A stretch of 46,796 nucleotides of DNA from Candidatus Nitrosotenuis sp. (GTDB lineage Archaea > Thermoproteota > Nitrososphaeria > Nitrososphaerales > Nitrosopumilaceae). Below the pieces are notes generated by a model. It saw only the letters and a program-made list of their open reading frames with translations, was not told where the DNA came from and did not search any database. Below, piece by piece: positions 37,800-46,170 of the stretch (the first letter of the stretch is position 1; the number at the start of each line of letters is the position of its first letter). Location of the stretch: contig JAENJF010000003.1 in NCBI GenBank assembly GCA_016844685.1, positions 1 to 46,796 of the forward strand, written 5' to 3'. The translations under genes were made by a program, and so were the position numbers.

Positions 37800-38209
37800 T
37801 GTATTTTCTCTAGCTCTTTTGATATCTTTAGAATAGCCTCAACTGCTCGCTCTGCCACAGGCCTTATTCGTGCGTGGGCGTGGCGTTCCTGCATTCCTGG
37901 GCCTGAAATTCCAAGTGATACTGGCTTTTGGTATTTTAATGAGAGTTCTGTGAGAGATTTTGCTGTGGCGTTTGCTATTACTTCATCGTGCTTTGTTTGA
38001 CCCTTTATTATGGCACCCAAGGTAACTACGCCATCAACGTCTTTTTTCTGAAGTAGTAAATTTACAATTATTGGCATGTCATATACACCTGGAACTTTGC
38101 AGGAATACTTTACCTGTAATTTTAGAGACTTTGCCTTTTCCAGTGCAACGTCAAACATTCTTGATGTTATCTCCCCATTGAATTCCGCCGTAACTATTGC
38201 AATATTCAA
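37796..38209 (-). CDS. ribH: 6,7-dimethyl-8-ribityllumazine synthase
   Basis: IAIVTAEFNGEIT; VPGVYDMPIIVNLLLQKKDVDGVVTLGAIIKGQTKHDEVIANATAKSL. Confidence 0.94.
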   Translation of the reverse strand: MNIAIVTAEFNGEITSRMFDVALEKAKSLKLQVKYSCKVPGVYDMPIIVNLLLQKKDVDGVVTLGAIIKGQTKHDEVIANATAKSLTELSLKYQKPVSLGISGPGMQERHAHARIRPVAERAVEAILKISKELEKIQ

Positions 38210-38884
38210 CTAGTGCACCTTTGAGAATTCTAGTAATTCCTTGCCATCAATAAATGGAATGGCATTTTCTTTTGAAAATTTAATTGCCTTTTCGACTGAT
38301 AGTGCAGAATATGTTTGTGAGTCCATCATTTCACAGATTGCCGTAACAGGAGTTAGTTTTGCAAGTTCTGCTAGATAGACTGACATTTCTGTGTGGCCTT
38401 GTCTGCTTGCAAGCAATCCGCTAGATGCAAGTAACAATGGCACGTGACCCGGCGTTACAAATGATGATATGAATTCATTTTTTGGGTTGTTTGAGTGGTA
38501 GAGATTTGCCATTTCTTTTATTGTAAGTGCTCTATCCCTATCTGTAATTCCAGTGTATGTCTGTTTGTGGTTAACAGATATTGAAAATGTCGGATGATCG
38601 CCATATGGTGCAGTACCCATTATCATCTGCTTTGAATCAGTGTCTATATCAGCTGAACGGGACAATATACTATGCATGTATTGCAAATTAAGGGACTGTG
38701 CAAAAGAGTCTTTTAGTGCAATGCAAATAAGGCCTCCACCATGTTGACGCATTCTTGATATGTGCTCCGGTGTGACAAATTGGGCTGCAACAACCATGTC
38801 GACTTCGTTTTCTCGTTTACCAGAATCATATAGTAACGTAAATTCGCCTTGCTTAAGTGAGGTTATTGCTTCATCTAGTGTCAT
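38210..38884 (-). CDS. ribB: 3,4-dihydroxy-2-butanone 4-phosphate synthase
   Basis: LLYDSGKRENEVDMVVAAQFVTPEHISRMRQHGGGLICIAL; TPGHVPLLLASSGLLASRQGHTEMSVYLAELA. Confidence 0.94.
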   Translation of the reverse strand: MTLDEAITSLKQGEFTLLYDSGKRENEVDMVVAAQFVTPEHISRMRQHGGGLICIALKDSFAQSLNLQYMHSILSRSADIDTDSKQMIMGTAPYGDHPTFSISVNHKQTYTGITDRDRALTIKEMANLYHSNNPKNEFISSFVTPGHVPLLLASSGLLASRQGHTEMSVYLAELAKLTPVTAICEMMDSQTYSALSVEKAIKFSKENAIPFIDGKELLEFSKVH

Positions 38885-38929
38885 ATCTAAAACTCGCCTT
38901 TAGTATAATTATAAAGTTTACTAAGATTT

Positions 38930-38941
38930 TGGTAATTACCA
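38930..38941. promoter_or_regulatory. 12-bp perfect palindrome TGGTAATTACCA upstream of ribB
   Basis: Lies just upstream of a TATA-like ctttataattatac (minus strand) in the 79-bp ribC-ribB gap; second partial copy ttggtagtaa at 38947..38956. Confidence 0.5.
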
Positions 38942-38963
38942 CTATATTGGTAGTAATTTATTC

Positions 38964-39548
38964 CTACTTTAGGATATATTTTCCAAGAATGTCAGTTTCA
39001 ATATTAACCTTGTCGCCAATTTTTCTTGTCTGAAAGTTTGTCACATCGACAGTATGCGGTATCAAACAAACTGATGCAAGATTCTTTTGTACATCAACTA
39101 CTGTCAGGCTTATTCCGTCAATTGCAATTGATCCCTTCTGCACAACAAATTTTGTTAGGTTTTTTGGTATCTCTAACCATATTTTGATTTCTTTGGGTTT
39201 TTTCTCAATTTTTTTTATTATTCCTACACCATCTACATGACCAAGAACAAAGTGCCCCTCCATTCTGTCTCCAACCCTTAGGCTTCGCTCAATGTTGATG
39301 ACTCCCCCTTCCTTTAGATTTCCAAGGTCAGTTTTTTTTGTAGTCTCTTCTATCATTTCAAAATTACATTTTGAGTTTGAGATTCCAGTAACTGTAAGAC
39401 AAACTCCATTTAACGCGACACTTTGGCCTATTTTGAGTCCCTTTGCATGTTTACCAAGATCAACTGTCATTTTTACAGCACTCCTGTTGCCAGTCTTTTT
39501 TTCTATTTTGATTATTTTCCCAATGCCTTCAATAATTCCGGTAAACAA
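38964..39548 (-). CDS. ribC: Riboflavin synthase (lumazine-binding, two-repeat alpha type)
   Basis: MFTGIIEGIGKI; SVALNGVCLTVTGIS; EGHFVLGHVDGVGII; SIAIDGISLTVVDV; TTG start. Confidence 0.93.
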   Translation of the reverse strand: MFTGIIEGIGKIIKIEKKTGNRSAVKMTVDLGKHAKGLKIGQSVALNGVCLTVTGISNSKCNFEMIEETTKKTDLGNLKEGGVINIERSLRVGDRMEGHFVLGHVDGVGIIKKIEKKPKEIKIWLEIPKNLTKFVVQKGSIAIDGISLTVVDVQKNLASVCLIPHTVDVTNFQTRKIGDKVNIETDILGKYILK

Positions 39549-39674
39549 CTGTTGTTATCATATAACATGGATATAAAAGGCTCTGTAAACTTTTCGGGTA
39601 TTTTTTTCGTATAAATTGTTGGATATTAAACGTGCGCCGTGGATTAATTTTACCGCAATCTACTCGTTTAACTC

Positions 39675-39696
39675 TTTACCTGTCCAAATAGGTAAA
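39675..39696. promoter_or_regulatory. Inverted repeat TTTACCT-n8-AGGTAAA in ribC/prodh divergent region
   Basis: tttacctgtccaaataggtaaa; 7-bp perfect arms. Confidence 0.5.
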
Positions 39697-39766
39697 TTTT
39701 CGAACACCATTTAATATTTTGACTTTTTCCTAAAATTTTTACACGGGAAGAACAGTTCATTATTCA

Positions 39767-40642
39767 TTGGTATCAAGTACACAAATAATGGAAAAGATCC
39801 TCTTTGGTGTTGCAAAACAATGGATTGCTGGAAATACCATTGATGATGCGTTATCTGCAGCACAATTATCATACAAAAATGGCATGGGAGTGATAATTAA
39901 CAGACTGGGCGAATATCACACATCAAAACAAATCATAGAGAAAACCATTGATGAATACAAGACTATCATGTTATCATTTAAGAAATGGAAGGTAAATGGA
40001 GGCATATCTGTCAAACCAACACAGATTGGTCTTTCACGAAGTATGAAGGAATGTCTCCAAAACTTTGAGATTCTAATCAAAAGCGCAATATCTTCGCAGG
40101 CATTTGTCTGGATTGACATGGAATCATCAGATCACACAGATGAGACAATAGAAATCTACCAAAATTTGTTTTCAAGATATGAAAGGCTTGGGATAGCACT
40201 ACAAGCAAATCTCATGCGGACAGAGAACGACCTTGTCGATTTGATGACAATGGGTGCCAAAATACGCCTAGTAAAGGGAGCATATCGAGAAAACTCAAAA
40301 ATTTCATACAAATCAAAAGACGAAATCGACAAGAATTATTTGAAATTAATGGAATTGCTTTTCAGAAAGGCAAATGAGTTTGGCATAGCTACGCATGATT
40401 CTGTAATGATTGAAAATGCCACAAAATTATCAAAAAAATTCGAGAAAAAATTCGAGTTTCAGATGTTGCGTGGAATAAGAGACGAGCTAAAACCCAAGCT
40501 TGTAAAAATGGGGTTTAGTGTCTCTGAATATGTTCCGTATGGCACAAACTGGCTGTCATATTCTATTCGCAGGCTAAAGGAAAGAAAAAGAAACATACTA
40601 TTACTTGGAAGTTCGTTTATACAATCACATAAGCGTGTCTGA
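39767..40642 (+). CDS. Proline dehydrogenase family protein
   Basis: LVKGAYRENSKISYKSKDEIDKNYLKLMELLF; ATHDSVMIENA; FEFQMLRGIRDELKPKLVKMGFSVSEYVPYGTNWLSYSIRRL; real start may be 39788. Confidence 0.92.
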   Translation: MVSSTQIMEKILFGVAKQWIAGNTIDDALSAAQLSYKNGMGVIINRLGEYHTSKQIIEKTIDEYKTIMLSFKKWKVNGGISVKPTQIGLSRSMKECLQNFEILIKSAISSQAFVWIDMESSDHTDETIEIYQNLFSRYERLGIALQANLMRTENDLVDLMTMGAKIRLVKGAYRENSKISYKSKDEIDKNYLKLMELLFRKANEFGIATHDSVMIENATKLSKKFEKKFEFQMLRGIRDELKPKLVKMGFSVSEYVPYGTNWLSYSIRRLKERKRNILLLGSSFIQSHKRV

Positions 40643-40718
40643 GATTGACTCATTCCAAATTATTTTCTCAATAATTTTGTAATCAGATTATTTTTGTCAG
40701 TTCCTTTGCTTCAGATGT

Positions 40719-40850
40719 TTATATCTGATTTTTATCTCCATCTAACTTGAATTTTGAAATTGTCAGTGTGAGCTGTTCTGCAAGTTCTGCCATTTGTGTT
40801 ACGGCTATCAATATTTCTTGCGTTTGAGCAGTTTGTTCTTCTACAGCAGA
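40719..40850 (-). pseudogene. Remnant of methyl-accepting chemotaxis protein signalling-domain C-terminus
   Basis: Reverse strand reads SAVEEQTAQTQEILIAVTQMAELAEQLTLTISKFKLDGDKNQI*, immediately preceded by an in-frame TGA and no upstream continuation. Confidence 0.72.
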
Positions 40851-40893
40851 TCAGAATACTCAGATCAAAGAATTGTAAATGTAACGTGTAGAA

Positions 40894-41751
40894 TTAGTTT
40901 TTTGCCAAATCAAGCAGTGCTTTTGCGCGCTTGTAGTGAACTTCATCAATCATTTTTCCATCAACTACGGTAGCGCCCTTTCCTTTCCTTGTCGATTCCA
41001 GATATGTATCGCAGACCTTGCGGGCCCATTCAATTTCTGATTTGTTTGGCATGAATGCCTCATGAGTAATCGGTATTTGATCAGGATGTATGATGCTTTT
41101 TCCAACATAGCCAAGACTTTTTCCAATCATACAGTCTTCTTTGAGTCCTTTCTCATCCTTTAGGTCCTGCCATATTGCGTCAATTGCATGGATTCCCGCT
41201 GCCTTTGCATCAAGTGGAATTTTGGCTCGTGTATATTTTGCGCCTTCTGGTTGTTTTGTGTATTCTATTCCCATGTCATTTAGCAGATCAAATACGCCAA
41301 AGACCAATGCGGGAATCCTTTTGCTACATGATGCAATGTCATATGCATTTACAACTCCCTGCGAGGACTCTATTGACGGTATGAGGTAAACAGGTCCTAG
41401 TTTTCGCTTTTTTTCAAGGCTTGCGATTATTTTTTCAATTTTTAGCAGTTCTTTTGAATTGTTTACTTTGGGTATTACTATTCCATCAATTCCCCTTTGT
41501 ACGATTTGCTCAAGATCATCTGGAATTTTTCCTGATATGGGAGAGTTTGTCCTAACGTAGATATCAGGGGCATATTGTGAGCGTGACTTTAGTGCCTCTT
41601 TTATTAAATTACGGGCATTTACTTTTTCAGAGTCCGGAATAGAATCTTCAAGATCAAAGCAAACGATATCTGCCTGAATGGTTTTTGCCCTTTCTAAAAA
41701 ACGAGAATTGTTTCCTGGCACAAATAAAAGGCTGCGAAAAAGCCTCGTCAT
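40894..41751 (-). CDS. HpcH/HpaI aldolase / CitE-like CoA ester lyase
   Basis: RSLLFVPGNNSRFLERAKTIQADIVCFDLEDSIPDSEKVNAR; YLIPSIESSQGVVNAYDIA; GKSIIHPDQIPI. Confidence 0.93.
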   Translation of the reverse strand: MTRLFRSLLFVPGNNSRFLERAKTIQADIVCFDLEDSIPDSEKVNARNLIKEALKSRSQYAPDIYVRTNSPISGKIPDDLEQIVQRGIDGIVIPKVNNSKELLKIEKIIASLEKKRKLGPVYLIPSIESSQGVVNAYDIASCSKRIPALVFGVFDLLNDMGIEYTKQPEGAKYTRAKIPLDAKAAGIHAIDAIWQDLKDEKGLKEDCMIGKSLGYVGKSIIHPDQIPITHEAFMPNKSEIEWARKVCDTYLESTRKGKGATVVDGKMIDEVHYKRAKALLDLAKN

Positions 41752-41756
41752 AAAAT

Positions 41757-42833
41757 CTATGCTTCTGGTTTTATCAGGATTTTGCCAAAGAGGCCCTTAC
41801 CTGTAAGCATCTTTGTGTGAGCTTCTGCGGCATTCTCAAACGAGTATACGGAATCAACTACTGCCTTTATCTTTCCTTTGCCCATCCAGTAGAATCCATC
41901 TTCAAGCTCTGCTCGTGTACCTTGAGTTGAACCCAAAATGTTTGTTCCCTTGAAGAAGACGTGTCTTAGATCAGTTTTTGCATCATAGCCAGTTGTTGCA
42001 CCGCATGATACTAGGGTTGCACCGTATTTGAGCAAAGTTAGTTGTTGATTCCAATGTGTCTGACCAATGTGATCAAATGATACATCGATGCCAGGTACGC
42101 CGCCTGTTGATTTTGCGATTTCTTTTGAAATCTTGAATACTTCTTTATTCCAATCTTCTTTTCTGTGATCTACTGCAAAATCTGCACCAAGCTGCAAACA
42201 CTTGTCAAGCTTATCACCGCTTGCAGTAGCAATTACGGTACAACCATAAAGTTTGGCAATCTGTATACCAAATGAACCGACTCCAGAACCTCCGCCCATG
42301 ATAAGAACGGTTTGCCCTGGCTTTATCTTGGCTCGTCCAACTAACATGTGCCACGATGTTAAAAGTGTCATTGAAGCAGCTGCTGCGTCATCATAGCTTA
42401 CTCCCTCTGGAATTTTTACGACGTTTACTTCTGGAAGGTGAGTAATTTCTGAGAAAGCACCCCAGAGTGGTCCTGTCTGGAATCCCCAAATTGTTCTTTT
42501 AGTACAATCGTATTCCCGCCCATCAGTACAAGCCCTACAAACTCTACAAGACATGTTAGAATGAGAAACTACTCTATCGCCAACTTTGATGTTTGCTACT
42601 TCTTCACCAACTGCGATAACTTCGCCAGATGCATCCGAACCAGAGATGTGTGGTAATGGTACTGCGACAGGCTGTCCTCGCATTCCCCATAGATCATTAT
42701 AATTTAGAGCGGCCGCCTTTACCTTGAAAACTACCTCGTTTGGTTTTGGCTTTGGGTCGTCTACTTGCTTAACTTTGAGAATTTTCTCGTAATTATCATC
42801 AGGTGCATATTCTTCATAAACTACTGCCTTCAT
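41757..42833 (-). CDS. Zinc-binding alcohol dehydrogenase / enoyl reductase (MDR) family
   Basis: AALNYNDLWGMRGQ; HISGSDASGEVIAVGEEV; CRVCRACTDGREYDC; LIMGGGSGVGSFGIQIAKLYG. Confidence 0.93.
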   Translation of the reverse strand: MKAVVYEEYAPDDNYEKILKVKQVDDPKPKPNEVVFKVKAAALNYNDLWGMRGQPVAVPLPHISGSDASGEVIAVGEEVANIKVGDRVVSHSNMSCRVCRACTDGREYDCTKRTIWGFQTGPLWGAFSEITHLPEVNVVKIPEGVSYDDAAAASMTLLTSWHMLVGRAKIKPGQTVLIMGGGSGVGSFGIQIAKLYGCTVIATASGDKLDKCLQLGADFAVDHRKEDWNKEVFKISKEIAKSTGGVPGIDVSFDHIGQTHWNQQLTLLKYGATLVSCGATTGYDAKTDLRHVFFKGTNILGSTQGTRAELEDGFYWMGKGKIKAVVDSVYSFENAAEAHTKMLTGKGLFGKILIKPEA

Positions 42834-42875
42834 GATTTTGATCTTTTGTATCCCCTAATTATATTTTGTTTGGAT

Positions 42876-43148
42876 TTATCGTCGGTTGAACTTAAAGTCA
42901 CGTTTTGGTTGCTGGGTTGATAGGAGGATTTGTTTTAGCTGATCGTCAGTTATCTGGGCGTGTATTTTTCCTTGAGATGCCATGCCGATCAAATAGTTTT
43001 CAACAAGTGACGCAAGCTCTGGTTTTACCATTCTCACATTGTTTAATCGGAGTCTTGCGTCAGGGGATAGGATTTGTTTTAAAATCATTTCTTTTTGTGC
43101 TGTAATTTCCGCCTCGTTTGGAGTGTTTTCGTCTTGCGGGTAACTCAT
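42876..43148 (-). CDS. PDCD5-family DNA-binding protein
   Basis: QILSPDARLRLNNVRMVKPELASLVENYLIGMASQGKIHAQITDDQLKQILLSTQ. Confidence 0.92.
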   Translation of the reverse strand: MSYPQDENTPNEAEITAQKEMILKQILSPDARLRLNNVRMVKPELASLVENYLIGMASQGKIHAQITDDQLKQILLSTQQPKRDFKFNRR

Positions 43149-43157
43149 AGTGTTTCA

Positions 43158-43610
43158 CTATGAATAAATTTTCAACATTGGGTTTTTCACTGCAAGCTCA
43201 TCTAGGATGTCACTTGCAAGCCTGTCAAGCTTTTTCATTCCTTGGTGCGACACAACTCTTCCTTTTCCTGCAACTTTTTCAACATAACCTAGTTTTTCAA
43301 GCTCTTGTATAGCATGTCTTATGATGGAGCCGCCTGCATCTCTGTGATGGGCACCGCCATATCCTACTGATTTTGCACCGCCATACATGATACGTAAATC
43401 ATTGATTCCAACTGGTCCATGAAGGTACAGCTTTCTTAGAATTGATGCGCAACGTGTGTACCACCATTCTCTGTTTTGTGGAGGCCTGTCTGCGTGAGAT
43501 CCGGTCTTTACAAACATTGTCCATTCAGGCTTGCCAATATTCTCACTTTTGAGTATGTCAGCTAGTCGTGATAACAGAATATCTGCTGGTACATCATAGG
43601 CCTTTGCCAT
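43158..43610 (-). CDS. rps19e: 30S ribosomal protein S19e
   Basis: AYDVPADILLSRLADIL; PPQNREWWYTRCASILRKLYLHGPVGINDLRIMYGGAKSVGYGGAHHRDAGGSIIRHAIQELEKLGYVEK. Confidence 0.96.
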   Translation of the reverse strand: MAKAYDVPADILLSRLADILKSENIGKPEWTMFVKTGSHADRPPQNREWWYTRCASILRKLYLHGPVGINDLRIMYGGAKSVGYGGAHHRDAGGSIIRHAIQELEKLGYVEKVAGKGRVVSHQGMKKLDRLASDILDELAVKNPMLKIYS

Positions 43611-43641
43611 GAAGAGGAAAACTTGGAAGAGGTCTTATAAA

Positions 43642-43959
43642 TCATTTAGAAATAATCTTGCGGTACGTGTGATTGCAAAAGCCGCAAGTTATTCGTATTG
43701 ACTTGACTGGTGATCTGCCCAGTCGTATTCTTGAATTTACCCCAGGCGCAATGAAGCTTTTGCATTTTTTGCAAAAATTCATCTTAATTTCGTATGGCAT
43801 TCGTATTCTGTGCTTTGTGCTGATTTTTCTTGCAAGCAAAGCCTGTCTTTGAGCTAGTGTCGGGTTTTTTCTGGCATTTGAAATTGCCTCCCTAATCAGA
43901 ATTTGCATTCTTTCTTTTGCTATTTCTCTAAGATCTAGCTTCACAAAGTAAGAAAACAC
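43642..43959 (-). CDS. rnp4: Ribonuclease P protein component 4 (Rpr2/Rpp21)
   Basis: RYALLARKI-type helix (LAQRQALLARKISTKHRIRMPYEIKMNFCKKCKSFIAPGVNSRIRLG...ITCGFCNHTYRK). Confidence 0.9.
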   Translation of the reverse strand: MFSYFVKLDLREIAKERMQILIREAISNARKNPTLAQRQALLARKISTKHRIRMPYEIKMNFCKKCKSFIAPGVNSRIRLGRSPVKSIRITCGFCNHTYRKIISK

Positions 43960-44037
43960 GGTTCCCTTAAAAATTCAATCGTGGTTAAAGGCAAATTCGT
44001 TAATATGCAAAGTAATTCTCTTTTAAAATCAAGCAAA

Positions 44038-45075
44038 ATGCAAACACAAATTCTTAAAATCAATCAAGCAAAACCCCAAATTTCAATAATAAAACAAGCT
44101 GCGCGATTAATAAGAAAAGGAGAGATTGTGGCATTTCCTACAGAAACAGTTTACGGTCTTGGGGCAGACGCCCTAAATCCTTTCGCAGTAAAAAAGATTT
44201 TTGAGTCAAAGGGAAGACCTGCTGATAATCCACTAATAATTCACATACACGACAAAGAAGACCTCAAAAGACTTGCAAGAGACATACCGGAAATAACAGA
44301 GAAAATCATTGAAAAATTCTGGCCGGGTCCACTGACTATTGTTTTAAAAAAATCAAAGATTGTTCCAAAAATAACTACTGGTGGTCTTGATACCGTGGCA
44401 ATCAGAATGCCAAAAAATAAAATCGCCAATCTTTTGATAAAAGAGTCAGGCGTTCCACTGGCTGCCCCTTCTGCGAACTTTTTTGGCAGACCAAGTCCAA
44501 CTTTGGCAAAGCACGTGTCAGAGGACTTGTCTGGAAGAATAAGCATGATCCTTGATGGCGGCAAAACAAAGATTGGTATCGAGTCTACCGTAATTGATCT
44601 GACAAGGAAAACTCCGATGTTGTTGCGCCCAGGCAGCATAACACTGGAGCAGATACAGAAACTTCTCGGGACAATCAAGGTTCATCCCATGATCAAGGGA
44701 AAAAAATCAAAAATGATTCATCGCTCACCTGGCATGAAATACAAGCATTATTCTCCAAATGCCAAAGTAATCCTAATCGAAGGCTCGACTCAAAATGTGG
44801 ACAAGAAAATCTTACAGCTTGTCAACAAATTCAAAAAACAAAAAAAGCGTGTAGGCATAATGAGCACCCAAAAAAATCACACCTACAAGGCAGACATGAC
44901 AAGATTTGTCGGAAGTAGTCCAGATAAGATTGCTGCAAATTTGTTCAAAGTATTCAGAGAGTTTGATGAGGGAAAAATGGACGTCATTCTTGCCCATGGA
45001 ATCAGTAAAAAAGGACTCGGGCTCGGAGTCATGAACAGACTAGACAAGGCAGCACACAAGAAAATCAAGGTCTAA
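44038..45075 (+). CDS. L-threonylcarbamoyladenylate synthase (Sua5/YciO/YrdC)
   Basis: IVAFPTETVYGLGADALNPFAVKKIFESKGRPADNPLIIHI; LAAPSANFFGRPSPT; LLRPGSIT; C-terminal Sua5 domain; track start 43981 (GTG) also possible. Confidence 0.93.
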   Translation: MQTQILKINQAKPQISIIKQAARLIRKGEIVAFPTETVYGLGADALNPFAVKKIFESKGRPADNPLIIHIHDKEDLKRLARDIPEITEKIIEKFWPGPLTIVLKKSKIVPKITTGGLDTVAIRMPKNKIANLLIKESGVPLAAPSANFFGRPSPTLAKHVSEDLSGRISMILDGGKTKIGIESTVIDLTRKTPMLLRPGSITLEQIQKLLGTIKVHPMIKGKKSKMIHRSPGMKYKHYSPNAKVILIEGSTQNVDKKILQLVNKFKKQKKRVGIMSTQKNHTYKADMTRFVGSSPDKIAANLFKVFREFDEGKMDVILAHGISKKGLGLGVMNRLDKAAHKKIKV

Positions 45076-45207
45076 AATATGTTGAATTTACTAAAATCAG
45101 GCTTACTGAATTTAGTAATGTGGATGGTTTTCTGTGTGTGGGGAATATAGTTAGGGATTATGATCTTGCACTTTTCCTTTTAAAAAAGCCATGAGATGTT
45201 ATGTTTC

Positions 45208-45345
45208 TCAACTAGTGAATTCTGTAGGATTGCTTTCGAATTTTGATTTGCAGTGTGGACAGCAAAAATAGAAATCCTGACCATTGAACCTTGATTTTAC
45301 CGAACCTTTTTGTATTTCCGTTCCACATACAGGATCTTTTGGCAT
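45208..45345 (-). CDS. YHS-domain (TRASH-like) small metal-binding protein, absent from ORF track
   Basis: 45 codons: MPKDPVCGTEIQKGSVKSRFNGQDFYFCCPHCKSKFESNPTEFTS*; canonical DPVCG...F.G..YYFC...C...F...P pattern. Confidence 0.88.
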   Translation of the reverse strand: MPKDPVCGTEIQKGSVKSRFNGQDFYFCCPHCKSKFESNPTEFTS

Positions 45346-45382
45346 ATCGTGATATGACCAATACAGAAATTTAAGAACAGAT

Positions 45383-45398
45383 CTTTACAATTGTAAAG
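45383..45398. promoter_or_regulatory. 16-bp perfect palindrome CTTTACAATTGTAAAG (copy 1)
   Basis: Between divergent YHS gene and zinc-ribbon gene; contains TACAATTGTA. Confidence 0.75.
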
Positions 45399-45467
45399 TA
45401 CAGTCATTAAATAAATCAAAAACATACTATTCTGGTGGACAGCCAACACATAGAACAACCTGATCCG

Positions 45468-45596
45468 ATGAAACATTGCCAAGTAGATGAAATTAGAATC
45501 TGCACAAGATGTGGTTCAACTAATGTCAAAATAGACGGAGATACTATTACCTGTAATGACTGCAACGCAATTTTGTGTTTTAAACATAAAGAATAA
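45468..45596 (+). CDS. 42-aa zinc-ribbon protein, absent from ORF track
   Basis: MKHCQVDEIRICTRCGSTNVKIDGDTITCNDCNAILCFKHKE*; CxxC...CxxC; in-frame GTG alternative at 45435. Confidence 0.65.
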   Translation: MKHCQVDEIRICTRCGSTNVKIDGDTITCNDCNAILCFKHKE

Positions 45597-45607
45597 CTCA
45601 AATTATA

Positions 45608-45623
45608 CTTTACAATTGTAAAG
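45608..45623. promoter_or_regulatory. 16-bp perfect palindrome CTTTACAATTGTAAAG (copy 2)
   Basis: Identical to copy 1; 39 bp before the 45663 start codon. Confidence 0.75.
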
Positions 45624-45662
45624 ATATCATTTCATATATCCTATAATTTCAAGTGAATAATA

Positions 45663-46145
45663 ATGAAACAAATCTACAGTATATCGTTGTTTGTAATAAT
45701 TGGTTTGAGTATGACTTTACTTGCCTTTGCATTCACACAAAAAGCTGAGGCTCAATCCATGATGGGAATGTGCAGTATGATGAACAAAACACCAAAAGAC
45801 GTGACAATAAGAACAGCGTCACCACAACTAGTCAAAGCTGGTCAAGAGGCAACCATAACTTTGCTAATCAAAGACAAGACTACCAACAAGCCGCTCCTTG
45901 ATGCCCAAGTACAAGTCATGATAGAGCGTGGTCCCTCAATGTCCACAATGGATATGATGGGATCAATGATTTTAGCACAGGAAATTGGTTCTGGAAAATA
46001 CCAAGTCAAGTTTATGCCAGACAAAGAAGGCATCTATACCATTCACACGCATGTAATACCAGATGGCAAGTCAATGATGAGTATGATGAACAATCACATG
46101 GATGTGGGAATAATTGCAAAACAATCTGGTAAAATCTTCAAATAG
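45663..46145 (+). CDS. Secreted Met-rich protein with YtkA/FixH-like beta domain
   Basis: Signal peptide; SPQLVKAGQEATITLLIKDKTTNKPLLDAQVQVMIE...GSGKYQVKFMPDKEGIYTIHTHVIPDGKSMMSMMNNHM. Confidence 0.78.
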   Translation: MKQIYSISLFVIIGLSMTLLAFAFTQKAEAQSMMGMCSMMNKTPKDVTIRTASPQLVKAGQEATITLLIKDKTTNKPLLDAQVQVMIERGPSMSTMDMMGSMILAQEIGSGKYQVKFMPDKEGIYTIHTHVIPDGKSMMSMMNNHMDVGIIAKQSGKIFK

Positions 46146-46170
46146 ATTTTGAAAAAATGGAGTTTGTTTT

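Noticed and set aside
44241-45068. Antisense ORFs in the Sua5 gene and ORFs 45297..45601 on the minus strand
   Set aside because: Overlap real genes on the other strand or frame (Sua5, YHS, zinc ribbon) and show no family features.
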